A stretch of 25,523 nucleotides of DNA from Kineosphaera sp032229625 (GCA_032229625.1 JAVTVZ010000224.1:1-25523); one strand, 5' to 3'; shown: positions 7,237 to 14,610, counted from the first letter of the stretch. Translations and numbers: made by a program. The notes: a model not told the origin generated them from the letters alone.

Positions 7237-8000
7237 GAGGCGTCCTGGGCGGGGTGGTCCAGCGCGGCGGGCGCGGCACCTGGGCCGGAGGCGGAGCTCG
7301 GGTCGGGCGCCGGGACCTGCACGACGACGCCGGGCCCGGCCTCCAGGGGGATGGCGTCGTAGTCGCCGGCGGCGCGCAGCTCCAGCGCCTGCTGCTGCCC
7401 GAGCGGGGTGTGCCAGCCCCGCTCGATGGCGTCCATCTGCACGGTGAACATCGCGTCGGCCATCGGTGTGCCCGCCCACACGGCGATCTCGAGGCTGACG
7501 ATGCCGTGGGTCGTGGCCCAGATGCTCGTCGCGACGGGCAGGGGACCGCCGGCGTCGCGCACGTGCCCGCTGGCGATGAGGTTGCCGACGACACGCAGCG
7601 CGGGCCGCATCGACTCCGGCGGCTCGGCGCTGTGCGGCGGCAGCGCCGCGCGCCCGCGCGCCAGGCTGCGGTGGCCGAACATGATCTCGTAGAGCGCGGG
7701 GTTGGCCAGGGACCAGGCGCGATAGGAGTAGCCGAGGCGCCGCAGGTCGGCGACGGTGCGGCCGTCGCGGGCGGCCCGGGCCTGCACGGCCGCCAGGCTC
7801 GTGTCGGCGTGCCGCACGACGGCGTCGACGAGCTCGGTCTTGCCGCCGAAGATCGTGTAGATCGCATTGGTCGACGTGCCCGTCGCCGCGGCGATCTCGC
7901 GCAGCGAGAGTCCGTCGTGCCCGACGGTCGCGATCCGCTCCGCCGTCTGCGCCACGAGCGCGGCGCGTAGCTCGTCGTCGTACGTCTTGGGCCTGACCAC
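7233..8000 (-). CDS. TetR/AcrR-family transcriptional regulator
   Basis: A 255-residue regulator with an N-terminal TetR DNA-binding domain: helices around YDDELRAALVAQTAERIATVG, then the HTH LSLREIAAATGTSTNAIYTIFGGKTELVDAVV (about 32-63). The C-terminal region, with LRRLGYSYRAWSLANPALYEIMFG, resembles the WHG-type ligand-binding domain. It ends in a low-complexity Ala/Pro tail. I chose GTG 8000 (MVRPKTYDDEL) because TAGCTT lies 7 nt upstream, a leaderless arrangement, and because the AT-richer stretch up to the alternative GTG at 8051 looks like promoter DNA rather than coding. It is first in an operon with cobL and cobM (GTGA overlap). It may control itself and these genes; the ligand is unknown. 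Confidence 0.88.
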   Translation of the reverse strand: MVRPKTYDDELRAALVAQTAERIATVGHDGLSLREIAAATGTSTNAIYTIFGGKTELVDAVVRHADTSLAAVQARAARDGRTVADLRRLGYSYRAWSLANPALYEIMFGHRSLARGRAALPPHSAEPPESMRPALRVVGNLIASGHVRDAGGPLPVATSIWATTHGIVSLEIAVWAGTPMADAMFTVQMDAIERGWHTPLGQQQALELRAAGDYDAIPLEAGPGVVVQVPAPDPSSASGPGAAPAALDHPAQDAS

Positions 8001-8007
8001 CCGCGCC

Positions 8008-8013
8008 AAGCTA
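8008..8013 (-). promoter_or_regulatory. Probable -10 element of tetR-cobL-cobM
   Basis: TAGCTT on the minus strand, 7 nt before the GTG at 8000, fits TANNNT and a leaderless transcript. There is no good -35 match. Confidence 0.45.
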
Positions 8014-8028
8014 GCATGACAGCGTTCT

Positions 8029-8044
8029 ATAACACCGGTATGAT
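8029..8044. promoter_or_regulatory. Candidate TetR operator
   Basis: ATCATACCGGTGTTAT (minus strand) is an imperfect palindrome pairing at 6 of 8 positions around CCGG. It would overlap the -35 region of the proposed tetR promoter, a usual place for autorepression. Assignment is by position and symmetry only. Confidence 0.35.
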
Positions 8045-8063
8045 TGGTCACCGGGAGCGGACC

Positions 8064-8112
8064 GGCCGCCGCCGACCGTGATGATCAGGGGTTGTCACGG
8101 CCGGCGGCGGCC
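8064..8112. repeat. 18-bp inverted repeat upstream of tetR
   Basis: Arms 8064-8081 and 8095-8112 are complementary at 17 of 18 positions, with a 13-nt loop. On the plus strand a short TTT follows. It lies upstream of the proposed tetR promoter, in the 417-bp space between tetR and hisF. Possibly it insulates the tetR promoter as a terminator. No gene is visible between 8113 and 8275. Confidence 0.75.
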
Positions 8113-8275
8113 TTTCGGTCTCTGCTCGACCGCCGCGCGGATGCGCTCCGGGCGGGGCCGAAGAACCGGACAGACCGGACATGCCAGCCTGTTCGTTGAC
8201 CTTCCTGGCACTTTCTTTACGGAATGCGGACCAAGCCTGGAATCAATTGGTCAAGACCCCCGCCGGGCCGCTGGC

Positions 8276-8281
8276 TACGCT
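8276..8281 (+). promoter_or_regulatory. Probable -10 element of 6C RNA
   Basis: TACGCT fits TANNNT and would start a transcript at about 8287-8288, exactly where the first 6C hairpin begins. The -35 region is not clear. Confidence 0.5.
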
Positions 8282-8286
8282 GAAAG

Positions 8287-8360
8287 CGACCTTCCCAGCC
8301 TCCCCCCGGCTGAAGGGTCACGCGGCCCCGGTCCCCCCCACCGGGGCCGTGATCATTTCC
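8287..8360 (+). ncRNA. 6C small RNA
   Basis: The 6C RNA is an actinobacterial sRNA made of two hairpins, each with at least six cytosines in the loop; the mycobacterial homologue is B11. Here hairpin 1 spans 8288-8319 (arm GACCTTCCCAGCC, loop T plus six C, arm GGCTGAAGGGTC with small bulges). Hairpin 2 spans 8323-8349 (CGGCCCCGGT, seven C, ACCGGGGCCG, a perfect 10-bp stem), followed by TGATCATTT as a weak U-tract. Such RNAs pair with G-rich mRNA sites through the C loops. It converges with hisF, so hairpin 2 may also end hisF transcription. The exact ends are estimated. Confidence 0.8.
8323..8349. terminator. Hairpin terminator of 6C RNA, possibly also of hisF
   Basis: A perfect 10-bp GC-rich stem with a 7-C loop. 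On plus it is followed by a short T-rich stretch. On minus it lies 68 nt past the hisF stop but lacks a T-run. Confidence 0.6.
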
Positions 8361-8417
8361 CGGGACTCTTTCGGCGACGCGGCCCCGTCCCGCGGCACCT
8401 CATCGCCGCGGATCGGC

Positions 8418-9188
8418 TCAGCGCACCGTGATCCCGGCGTCGCGCATCCCGGCCTTGACCTCGCCGATCGTCAGCGCCCCGAAGTGGAAGACGCTGGCGG
8501 CGAGCACGGCGTCGGCGCCGGCCTGGACGGCCGGCGCGAAGTGCTCGACCCGCCCCGCGCCACCGCTGGCGATGATCGGCACGGACACCTGTGCGCGCAC
8601 GAGCGTGATGAGTGCGGTGTCGAAGCCGGCCTTCGTGCCGTCGGCGTCCATGGAGTTGAGCAGGATCTCGCCCGCGCCACGACGCGCGGCCTGCGCGCAC
8701 CACTCGATGGCGTCGATGCCGGTGCCGCGCCGCCCACCGTGGGTCGTCACTTCGAAGCCGGAGTCGGTGGACCGACCGTCGCAGCAGCGCCGCACGTCGG
8801 CGGACAACACGAGCACCTGGGCCCCGAAGCGGTCGGCGACCTCGTCGATGAGCTGCGGCCGGGCGATCGCGGCGGTGTTGACGCCGACCTTGTCCGCCCC
8901 GGCACGCAGCAGCTTGTCGACGTCCTCGACCGTGCGCACTCCCCCGCCGACGGTCAGCGGGATGAAGACCTCCTCGGCCGTGTGCCGCACCACCTCGTAC
9001 GTCGTCTCGCGGTCGCCGCTGCTCGCGGTGACATCGAGGAACGTCAGCTCGTCGGCGCCCTGCTCCCCGTAGCGGCGGGCCAGCTCCACGGGGTCGCCCG
9101 CATCCTGGAGGTTCTCGAAGTTGACACCCTTGACGACCCGGCCGGCGTCGACGTCGAGGCAGGGGATCACACGGGTCGCTAGGCTCAC
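8418..9188 (-). CDS. hisF: Imidazole glycerol phosphate synthase cyclase subunit HisF
   Basis: HisF uses ammonia from HisH to turn PRFAR into imidazole glycerol phosphate and AICAR in histidine synthesis. This 256-residue TIM barrel has all the family marks: ATRVIPCLDVDAGRVVKGVNF at the N-terminus with the first catalytic Asp, TVGGGVRT, the second catalytic Asp in SADVRRC, TTHGGRRGTGID, and EILLNSMDADGTK, IIASGGAG, ASVFHFG in the phosphate-binding half. The GTG start at 9188 has no Shine-Dalgarno but has TAGACT 7 nt upstream, so the mRNA is probably leaderless. It stands apart from hisE-hisG in this window. Confidence 0.97.
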   Translation of the reverse strand: MSLATRVIPCLDVDAGRVVKGVNFENLQDAGDPVELARRYGEQGADELTFLDVTASSGDRETTYEVVRHTAEEVFIPLTVGGGVRTVEDVDKLLRAGADKVGVNTAAIARPQLIDEVADRFGAQVLVLSADVRRCCDGRSTDSGFEVTTHGGRRGTGIDAIEWCAQAARRGAGEILLNSMDADGTKAGFDTALITLVRAQVSVPIIASGGAGRVEHFAPAVQAGADAVLAASVFHFGALTIGEVKAGMRDAGITVR

Positions 9189-9195
9189 AGACCCA

Positions 9196-9201
9196 AGTCT
9201 A
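9196..9201 (-). promoter_or_regulatory. Probable -10 element of hisF
   Basis: TAGACT on minus, 7 nt before the GTG start, suits a leaderless transcript. The -35 region is weak. Confidence 0.5.
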
Positions 9202-9234
9202 AGGACGCCCGCGCGCACGACCCGAGGGAGGCAC

Positions 9235-9846
9235 GTGAGTCGACCCGCCGCCTCCGGCGCCATCGTCCCCCCGGGCCTGCGACTCGCCGCGAGGGTCGCC
9301 CGCATCATCGAGCGGGCCCGGTCGTCACCGCCCCGGGCCGGTCGCACGCGCGTCATCGCCATCGACGGCCCGAGCGGATCGGGCAAGACGACCCTCGCCG
9401 CGAGCGTCGCCGAGCACCTGACCACCGGTGACGCCGGTGGGCCCGCGCCGCAGGTCGTGCACATGGACGACCTGTATCCGGGCTGGGACGGCCTCGCCGC
9501 CTCGGTGCCCCGCCTCGTGCACGAGATCCTCGACCCGCTGGCGCGGGGCCGCGACACCGTCTACCGGCGGTGGGACTGGGGGGCCGGCTGCGACGGCGAG
9601 CCCGTCGAGGTGCCGGCCGCGGACTGGCTCATCGTCGAGGGCGCCGGCTGCGGCGCCCGGGCCGCTGCGCCCTACCTGGCGTGCCTGGTGTGGCTCGACG
9701 CCCCCGCCGGCCTCCGCCGCGACCGCGCCCTCGCCCGCGACGGCGACACCTACGCCCCGCACTGGGATCGCTGGGCCGCCCAGGAGGCGACACACTTCGC
9801 CGCTGAGGCCACCGCCGACCGCGCCGACATCAGCCTCCTGGCGTAG
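9235..9846 (+). CDS. Uridine-kinase-like P-loop NTPase
   Basis: A 203-residue protein with a Walker A motif, GPSGSGKTT (45-53), in RVIAIDGPSGSGKTTLAASVAEHL. VVHMDDLYPGWDGL follows, like the acceptor-binding loop of nucleoside and phosphoribulokinase-type P-loop kinases. IVEGAGCGARAA and VWLDAPAGLRRDRALARD complete the core. It probably phosphorylates a small molecule, but the substrate is not known. The GTG start at 9235 is supported by AGGGAGG just upstream and by the family's compact N-terminus. It is divergent from hisF with a 46-bp gap that holds both promoters. No partner gene points to a pathway. Confidence 0.8.
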   Translation: MSRPAASGAIVPPGLRLAARVARIIERARSSPPRAGRTRVIAIDGPSGSGKTTLAASVAEHLTTGDAGGPAPQVVHMDDLYPGWDGLAASVPRLVHEILDPLARGRDTVYRRWDWGAGCDGEPVEVPAADWLIVEGAGCGARAAAPYLACLVWLDAPAGLRRDRALARDGDTYAPHWDRWAAQEATHFAAEATADRADISLLA

Positions 9847-9866
9847 TCGTCGCCCCCTGAGAGCGT

Positions 9867-10076
9867 CCTGGCGCCGGGCCGGCGGGTCTGGCCTGGCGCC
9901 GGGCCGGCGGGTCTGGCCGAANNNNNNNNNNNNNNNNNNNNNNNNNNNNNNNNNNNNNNNNNNNNNNNNNNNNNNNNNNNNNNNNNNNNNNNNNNNNNNN
10001 NNNNNNNNNNNNNNNNNNNNNCCTGGCGCCGGGCCGGCGGGTCTGGCCTGGCGCCGGGCCGGCGGGTCTGGCCGAA
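9867..10076. repeat. 25-bp tandem repeats around the second assembly gap
   Basis: Two 25-bp units (starting CCTGGCGCCGGGCCGGCGGG) plus CCGAA stand at 9867-9921, and the identical 55 bp stand at 10022-10076. The stretch 9847-10196 between the kinase and SDR genes holds this array and the gap; I see no gene in it. Confidence 0.9.
9922..10021. other. Assembly gap (100 N) with identical 55-bp flanks
   Basis: Exactly 100 N. The 55 bases on each side (9867-9921 and 10022-10076) are identical up to the N borders, as at the first gap. Confidence 0.97.
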
Positions 10077-10196
10077 CGCCGGGCGGGCGGGTCGCGGTGC
10101 GGGCGATACTGCGGAGCAGGAGCGGGCGCCCGGTCGCATCGGGGCCCCGCCGACGCCACCGGCCCGTCGTGGCCGCCGACGAGAGACGAGCGATCC

Positions 10197-11051
10197 GTGA
10201 CGAATTCAGCGACGACCGAGGCGACGCGCGGGGGGATCAGCGGAGGCGGGGGCCGCTCGCGCGCGGTCGTGATCACGGCCGGTGGGGCGGGGATCGGCGC
10301 GGCGATCGCGGCGGCGTTCGTCGCGGCCGGGGACCGGGTCCACCTGTGCGACATCGACCCGGACGCGCTCGAGCGCACGACGGCGAGGCTGCGCGGCCTC
10401 GCCCCCGCCGCGCGGGAGTCCTCGCTGGACCTCGTCACCGGGCAGGTGTGCGACGTCGCGGACGAGGCGTCGGTGCAGGAGTTCGTCGCGTCGGCGGCGC
10501 GGCAGTTGGGCGGCATCGACGTCGTCGTCAACAACGCGGGCGTCGCCGGCCCGACGCTCCCGGTCGCCGACCTGGCCCTCGCCGACTGGCAGCGGGTGCT
10601 CGACGTCGGCCTCACCGGCGGGTTCCTCGTGTCGCGGGCGGCGATCCCCCACCTGCGTCGCTCCCCCGCGGCATCGTTGACCTTCGTCTCCTCCCTCGCC
10701 GGCCGCCACGGCTACCCCCACCGGGCGGCCTACGCCGTCGCCAAGCGCGGCGTCCTCGCCCTCGTGGAGACCCTCGCGATGGAGCTCGGCCCCGACGGCA
10801 TCCGGGTCAACGCCATCGCCCCCGGCCTCGTCGACGGCGACCGCATCCAGCGGGTCCTGCGGGGCCGCGCCGAGGCGACCGGCGTGAGCATCGAGGCGGC
10901 CACGGCCGATGCGCTCGCCTTGCAGTCACTGCCCTACATGGTCGACCCCGCGGACATCGGCGCCCTCGCCGTCTTCCTCAGCAGCGACGCAGCCCGCTCG
11001 ATCTCGGGCCAGACCCTCGGCATCGACGGCGGCTCCCGCAGCATCGCCTGA
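10197..11051 (+). CDS. SDR-family NAD(P)-dependent oxidoreductase
   Basis: A 284-residue classical short-chain dehydrogenase/reductase. The Rossmann glycine motif is TAGGAGIG (27-34, with Ala in the second position of the usual TGxxxGIG). VHLCDIDPDALE gives an acidic residue after beta-2, which favours NAD(H). VVVNNAGVAGP, FVSSLAG with the catalytic Ser near 166, and YAVAK with Tyr179 and Lys183 complete the active site. RVNAIAPGLVDGDRI and SGQTLGIDGG are the usual C-terminal marks. The substrate is unknown. The GTG start has only weak ribosome-binding similarity upstream (GAGAGACGAG). It converges with the dcu gene, with 16 bp between stops. Confidence 0.92.
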   Translation: MTNSATTEATRGGISGGGGRSRAVVITAGGAGIGAAIAAAFVAAGDRVHLCDIDPDALERTTARLRGLAPAARESSLDLVTGQVCDVADEASVQEFVASAARQLGGIDVVVNNAGVAGPTLPVADLALADWQRVLDVGLTGGFLVSRAAIPHLRRSPAASLTFVSSLAGRHGYPHRAAYAVAKRGVLALVETLAMELGPDGIRVNAIAPGLVDGDRIQRVLRGRAEATGVSIEAATADALALQSLPYMVDPADIGALAVFLSSDAARSISGQTLGIDGGSRSIA

Positions 11052-11067
11052 CCCGGCGGGCGACACC

Positions 11068-12384
11068 TCAGCCCAGCACGACGGCGGCGAGCACGAAGCC
11101 GAGGGCGACGGTGACGACGATCGACACGGTGCCCGGGATGACGAAGGGATGGTCGAGCACGAACCGTCCGACGCGCGTCGAGCCCGTGTCGTCCATCTCG
11201 ATGGCCGCGACGGTCGTCGGATAGTTCGGCAGCAGGTAGTAGTTCGCGACCGCGGGATAGCTGGCGAGCAGCGCGACCGCCGGCAGGCCCAATTGCACGA
11301 GCAGCGGCATGAAGGCGATCGTCGTCGCCGCGTGCGAGAACATGAGCGGTGCGGCGAAATAGAAGAACACCGCAGCCAGCCAGGGCTGGCTCTGCAACGG
11401 GCCGGCGAGCGCGTCCTTGATCGGGTCCATGTAGTTGTTGACGAAGACATTGCCCAGCCACGCCAGGCCCATGATGCAGACGGCGGCCGTCATCCCGGCG
11501 CGGAAGGTGCTCTGGGTGGCGATCGCGCTCGTCGGCTTGCGCGCGACGAGGCAGATGATCGCCGCGGTCGTCAGCATGATCGTCATGATCGCGGCGGTCG
11601 GGTCCAGCGGCGGCTCCGCGACGAGGCCGAGCTCCTTGCTCGTCACGGTCGCGTAGGCGACGACGGCCACGAGTGCGACCCCGAAGACGATCAGGCCCGG
11701 GATCGCGCCGCGCGCCGGGGTGTAGTCACCGCCTGCGGTCGCGCTCTTGGCGACGAGCCCCTGCCTCATCCGCTCCTGATAGACGGGGTCGTCGGCGAGC
11801 TCAGCGCCCATCCGAGACGCGACGACCGCCCCGACCGCGCACCCGATGAACGTCGTCGGGATCGTCACCGCCAGGGCCTGCAGGTAGCCGACTCCCAATG
11901 GCGCCAACGCCGTCGACACCGCGATCATCGCCGCCGAGATCGGCGACGCCGCGACCGCGACCTGCGAGGCGACGACCGCGATCGACAGCGGCCGCGACGG
12001 GCGGATGCCCCGCTCCTTGGCGACGTCGACGATGACCGGGATCACCGAGTACGCGGTGTGGCCGGTGCCGCACAGCAACGACAGCATGTAGGTGACGAAC
12101 GGCGCGAGGTAGGTGATCTGCCCCGGATGGCGCCGCAGCAGGACCTCGGTCAGGTGCACGAGATGATCCATGCTTCCGGCGAGCTGCAGGGCGGCGACCG
12201 TGCAGATGACGGTCATGATGATGCCGATGACGGCCCACGGCACGTCGTGCGCGGCCTGCGTATGCAGTCCGGTCGCCGCGAGCAGGAGCACGCCGGCCCC
12301 GCCGGCCAGGCCGATGCCGATGCCGCCGAGGCGGGCGCCGACGATGATGAAGACGAGCACGACGAGCAGGTGGAACCAGATCAC
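11068..12384 (-). CDS. DcuA/DcuB-type anaerobic C4-dicarboxylate transporter
   Basis: A 438-residue inner-membrane protein with about ten to twelve hydrophobic segments. It matches the Dcu family throughout: an N-terminal GARLGGIGIGLAGGAGVLLL, LRRHPGQITYLAPFVTYMLSLLCGTGHTAYSVIPVI, ERGIRPSRPLSIAVVASQVAVAASPISAA and a C-terminal YPTTVAAIEMDDTGSTRVGRFVL. Dcu carriers exchange or take up fumarate, malate, succinate or aspartate, usually under low oxygen; which substrate is used here is not visible. The GTG start at 12384 gives the exact family N-terminus (MIWFHLLVVLVFI). No fumarase, aspartase or two-component system lies nearby. Whether it is DcuA or DcuB cannot be decided. Confidence 0.9.
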   Translation of the reverse strand: MIWFHLLVVLVFIIVGARLGGIGIGLAGGAGVLLLAATGLHTQAAHDVPWAVIGIIMTVICTVAALQLAGSMDHLVHLTEVLLRRHPGQITYLAPFVTYMLSLLCGTGHTAYSVIPVIVDVAKERGIRPSRPLSIAVVASQVAVAASPISAAMIAVSTALAPLGVGYLQALAVTIPTTFIGCAVGAVVASRMGAELADDPVYQERMRQGLVAKSATAGGDYTPARGAIPGLIVFGVALVAVVAYATVTSKELGLVAEPPLDPTAAIMTIMLTTAAIICLVARKPTSAIATQSTFRAGMTAAVCIMGLAWLGNVFVNNYMDPIKDALAGPLQSQPWLAAVFFYFAAPLMFSHAATTIAFMPLLVQLGLPAVALLASYPAVANYYLLPNYPTTVAAIEMDDTGSTRVGRFVLDHPFVIPGTVSIVVTVALGFVLAAVVLG

Positions 12385-12483
12385 CGATAGGCCCCGATCT
12401 TCGAGGGTCCGCGCCGCAGAGACGGCGGGGAATGCGACGGATAGCGCCCGACCGGGCGACCTGCGGTGATGTTAGCGACCAGG

Positions 12484-12502
12484 TATGCCGCCGCACGGCA
12501 TA
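12484..12502. promoter_or_regulatory. 19-bp inverted repeat between dcu and the DUF4287 gene
   Basis: TATGCCG-CCGCA-CGGCATA has perfect 7-bp arms in the 314-bp divergent space 12385-12698. Minus-strand TAACAT nearby and plus-strand TAGAAT about 40 bp away could be -10 elements. This space is less GC-rich than its surroundings, as expected for promoters. It is a possible operator for the transporter gene. Confidence 0.4.
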
Positions 12503-12698
12503 TCGGCCGACCCGATCGGGAATGCGTCGAATGAATTCCGAAATAGAATCCCGCGCTCCCGGATATCGAACCGGGCACGGATTCGCGGGCACGCAGTCGC
12601 GGGCGCGGCCCTCGGGCGCCGCGCCGCCGGGACGACCCGCAGGACCGGCCTCGGCCGGACACGTGCACCGCGCCCCCACGCGGGGCGACAATGGCGCC

Positions 12699-13271
12699 AT
12701 GGAACCGGCGGACATGATGGCAGCGGTCGTCACGGGCCTGCAGGAGCGGACCGGGCGCACCCTGGCCCAGTGGCTCGACGAGGTCCAGGAGGCGGGGCTG
12801 GACCCGCTGGAGCAGCGGTCGGTCCGCGCGTGGCTGCGCGCCCGGGGCGTGCCGAAGAACTCGCAGTGGGCGATCGCCGACGCCGCCGCCCGCGAGGCCG
12901 GCTGGGTGCCGCCGGACGTCGAGGCGTCGACCGCGACGCTCTACGGCGGCACCAAGGCCCACCTGCGGCCGCTGCACGACGCGATCGTCGAGATGACCCA
13001 CGCCCTCGGGCCCGACGTCGAGGCCCAGCCGCGCGGCACCTACATCCCGCTCGTGCGACGCACCCAATTCCTCGCGCTGGCCCCCGGGCCGCGCGACACG
13101 CTGCGGGTCGGTTTCCGCTTCCGCGGCGAGGTGCCCCACGACGACCGGCTGCGCCCCGCCAAGAGCTTCGCGCAGGCCACCCACTGGGTGCACGTCGACG
13201 CCGACTGGCTCGACGCCGAGCTGCTCACGCTCGAGCCGCTCATCGCGACCGCCTACGAGCAGAACGGCTGA
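12699..13271 (+). CDS. DUF4287 and DUF5655 domain protein
   Basis: A 190-residue soluble protein of unknown function. Residues 1 to about 68 match the DUF4287 pattern (TGLQERTGRTLAQWLDEVQ, VRAWLRARGVPKNSQWAIADAAARE), a short helical domain. The rest, from LYGGTKAHLRPLHDAIVEM to HWVHVDADWLDAELLTLEPLI, matches DUF5655, an alpha/beta domain. The combination is common in actinobacteria and its biochemistry is not known to me. The ATG at 12699 is chosen because the DUF4287 domain begins there; GACAAT 6 nt upstream may be a -10 of a leaderless mRNA. The FUSC gene starts 8 bp after its stop, so the two probably share a transcript. Confidence 0.8.
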   Translation: MEPADMMAAVVTGLQERTGRTLAQWLDEVQEAGLDPLEQRSVRAWLRARGVPKNSQWAIADAAAREAGWVPPDVEASTATLYGGTKAHLRPLHDAIVEMTHALGPDVEAQPRGTYIPLVRRTQFLALAPGPRDTLRVGFRFRGEVPHDDRLRPAKSFAQATHWVHVDADWLDAELLTLEPLIATAYEQNG

Positions 13272-13279
13272 GGCCGCCG

Positions 13280-14491
13280 ATGCCGCAGCCCGCGCCGACC
13301 ACCCCCTACCTGCGCTCCCGAGCATCCCGGGCCGCCCGCCGCTCGGCGACGTCACTGCGCGCACGCGCCGGCCGCCTGCGCTCGCGGGCCTTCTTCATCA
13401 TCCAGTGCGCCATCTCGGCCGCCATCGCCTGGTGGATCGCCGCGGAGGTCGTCGGCAACGCCCAGCCGTTCTTCGCGCCCATCGCCACCGTCGTCGCGCT
13501 CGGCCAGTCCTACGGTCAGCGCCTCGAGCGCGTCGTCCAGATCGTCCTCGGCGTCGCCATCGGCGTGCTCGTCGGTGACCTCTTCATCCACGCGTTCGGC
13601 TCCGGCTACGTGCAGTTGGCGATCATCATCGTCATCGCCATGGCCATCGCGACGATGCTCGACACCGGTGTGCTCGGCACGACCCAGGCCGGCGTGCAGG
13701 CCATCTTCGTCACGCTGCTCGTCGCGCCGTCGGGGATGGCGTTCTCGCGCTGGTCCGACGCCGTCATCGGCGGGCTCGTCGCGCTCGCGGCCGCCACCAT
13801 CACCCCGGCATCACCGCTGCGCAAACCGCGCCGCCACGCCGCCGGGATCGCCCGCGAGATCGCGGAGGTGCTCGAGACCGCCGCCCGCGCGCTGCGCACC
13901 CGCAACCTGGACGACGCGCAGGACGCCCTCGATCGGGCCCGCGCCTCCGAGAAGTCCCTGACGACGCTGCAGACGCTCGCCGACGACGGGCTGTCCGTCG
14001 TGCGGTCCTCGCCCTTCCGCCGCGGTCATCTGCCTGCCGTTCAGGCGATCGCCGATCTGCTCGTGCCGCTGGATCGCGCGATCCGCAACATCCGCGTCCT
14101 CGTGCGCCGCATCAACACGGCGATCCGCGAGGGCGAGGAGGTCCCCCGGGAGTATCTCGATCTCGTCGACAAGCTCGCCTCGATCACCCGCTCCATGGCC
14201 GCCGAGCTCGACCAGCGGCATCTGCCCCGCGAGGCCCGAGGTCAGCTGCGCGCACTCGCCGACCGCTCGGCACACGTCACCGCCCACCCCACCCTCTCGG
14301 GCGAGGTGATCCGCGCGCAGGTGCGCTCGACGATCGTCGACCTGCTCATGGTCACCGGCCTCACCCACGAGCGGGCCCTGGCCTACGTGCCGTCCTCGGA
14401 GTCGCTCGAACACGACGAGACCGCGGACGGGGCGAGCGGCCCACCCACCACGGACCTGCCGACCCAGGCGCTGCGCCGGATCGAGGAGTAG
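13280..14491 (+). CDS. FUSC-family membrane protein (aromatic-acid-exporter-like)
   Basis: A 403-residue protein with a basic N-terminus, then about six membrane segments between residues 37 and 175 (AFFIIQCAISAAIAWWIAAEV, FFAPIATVVALG, VVQIVLGVAIGVLVGDLFI, LAIIIVIAMAIATML and others). A long helical cytoplasmic domain follows from about 180 to 370 (IAREIAEVLETAARALRTRN, ELDQRHLPREARGQL). This arrangement fits the FUSC/aromatic acid exporter group. GQSYGQRLERVVQIVLGVAIG is the most family-like stretch. The substrate is unknown; export of aromatic or toxic organic acids is known only for some relatives. It lies 8 bp after the DUF4287 gene. The tail ends TTDLPTQALRRIEE. Confidence 0.85.
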   Translation: MPQPAPTTPYLRSRASRAARRSATSLRARAGRLRSRAFFIIQCAISAAIAWWIAAEVVGNAQPFFAPIATVVALGQSYGQRLERVVQIVLGVAIGVLVGDLFIHAFGSGYVQLAIIIVIAMAIATMLDTGVLGTTQAGVQAIFVTLLVAPSGMAFSRWSDAVIGGLVALAAATITPASPLRKPRRHAAGIAREIAEVLETAARALRTRNLDDAQDALDRARASEKSLTTLQTLADDGLSVVRSSPFRRGHLPAVQAIADLLVPLDRAIRNIRVLVRRINTAIREGEEVPREYLDLVDKLASITRSMAAELDQRHLPREARGQLRALADRSAHVTAHPTLSGEVIRAQVRSTIVDLLMVTGLTHERALAYVPSSESLEHDETADGASGPPTTDLPTQALRRIEE

Positions 14492-14547
14492 GGGCCCGAC
14501 CAGGCCCCCGGCCGCGACCGACGGACCCGGTGTGGGCCGGAGTCGAT

Positions 14548-14610
14548 GGCCGGTCGGGCCGGTCGGGCCGGTCAGCCCGGTCGGGCCGGTCAGCCCGGTC
14601 AGGCCGGGTC
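14548..14610. repeat. 9-bp tandem repeat between the FUSC and PH-domain genes
   Basis: Seven 9-bp units (GGCCGGTCG with GCCCGGTCA variants) cover most of the 107-bp space between the convergent stops and reach 12 bp into the 3' end of the PH-domain gene. Mixed GGCC and GCCC versions can pair with each other, so the array may act as a weak terminator. Confidence 0.8.

Noticed and set aside
5084..8017. A long minus-strand open frame of 977 codons
   Set aside because: Only its last 257 codons (cobM) look like a protein. The rest is Arg/Ala/Pro-rich out-of-frame sequence antiphase to cobL and tetR, a normal result of high GC.
8001..8417. Cobalamin riboswitch upstream of tetR-cobL-cobM
   Set aside because: I looked for the B12-box and the conserved core on the minus strand and did not find them. 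The structured part is a 6C RNA on the other strand.
8418..9557. An extended hisF start up to 9557
   Set aside because: HisF similarity begins at 9188; the extension overlaps the divergent kinase gene and both promoters.
9428..11224. A 598-codon plus-strand frame across the second gap
   Set aside because: It runs through the N-run and out of frame over the kinase and SDR genes, with Arg/Pro-rich composition.
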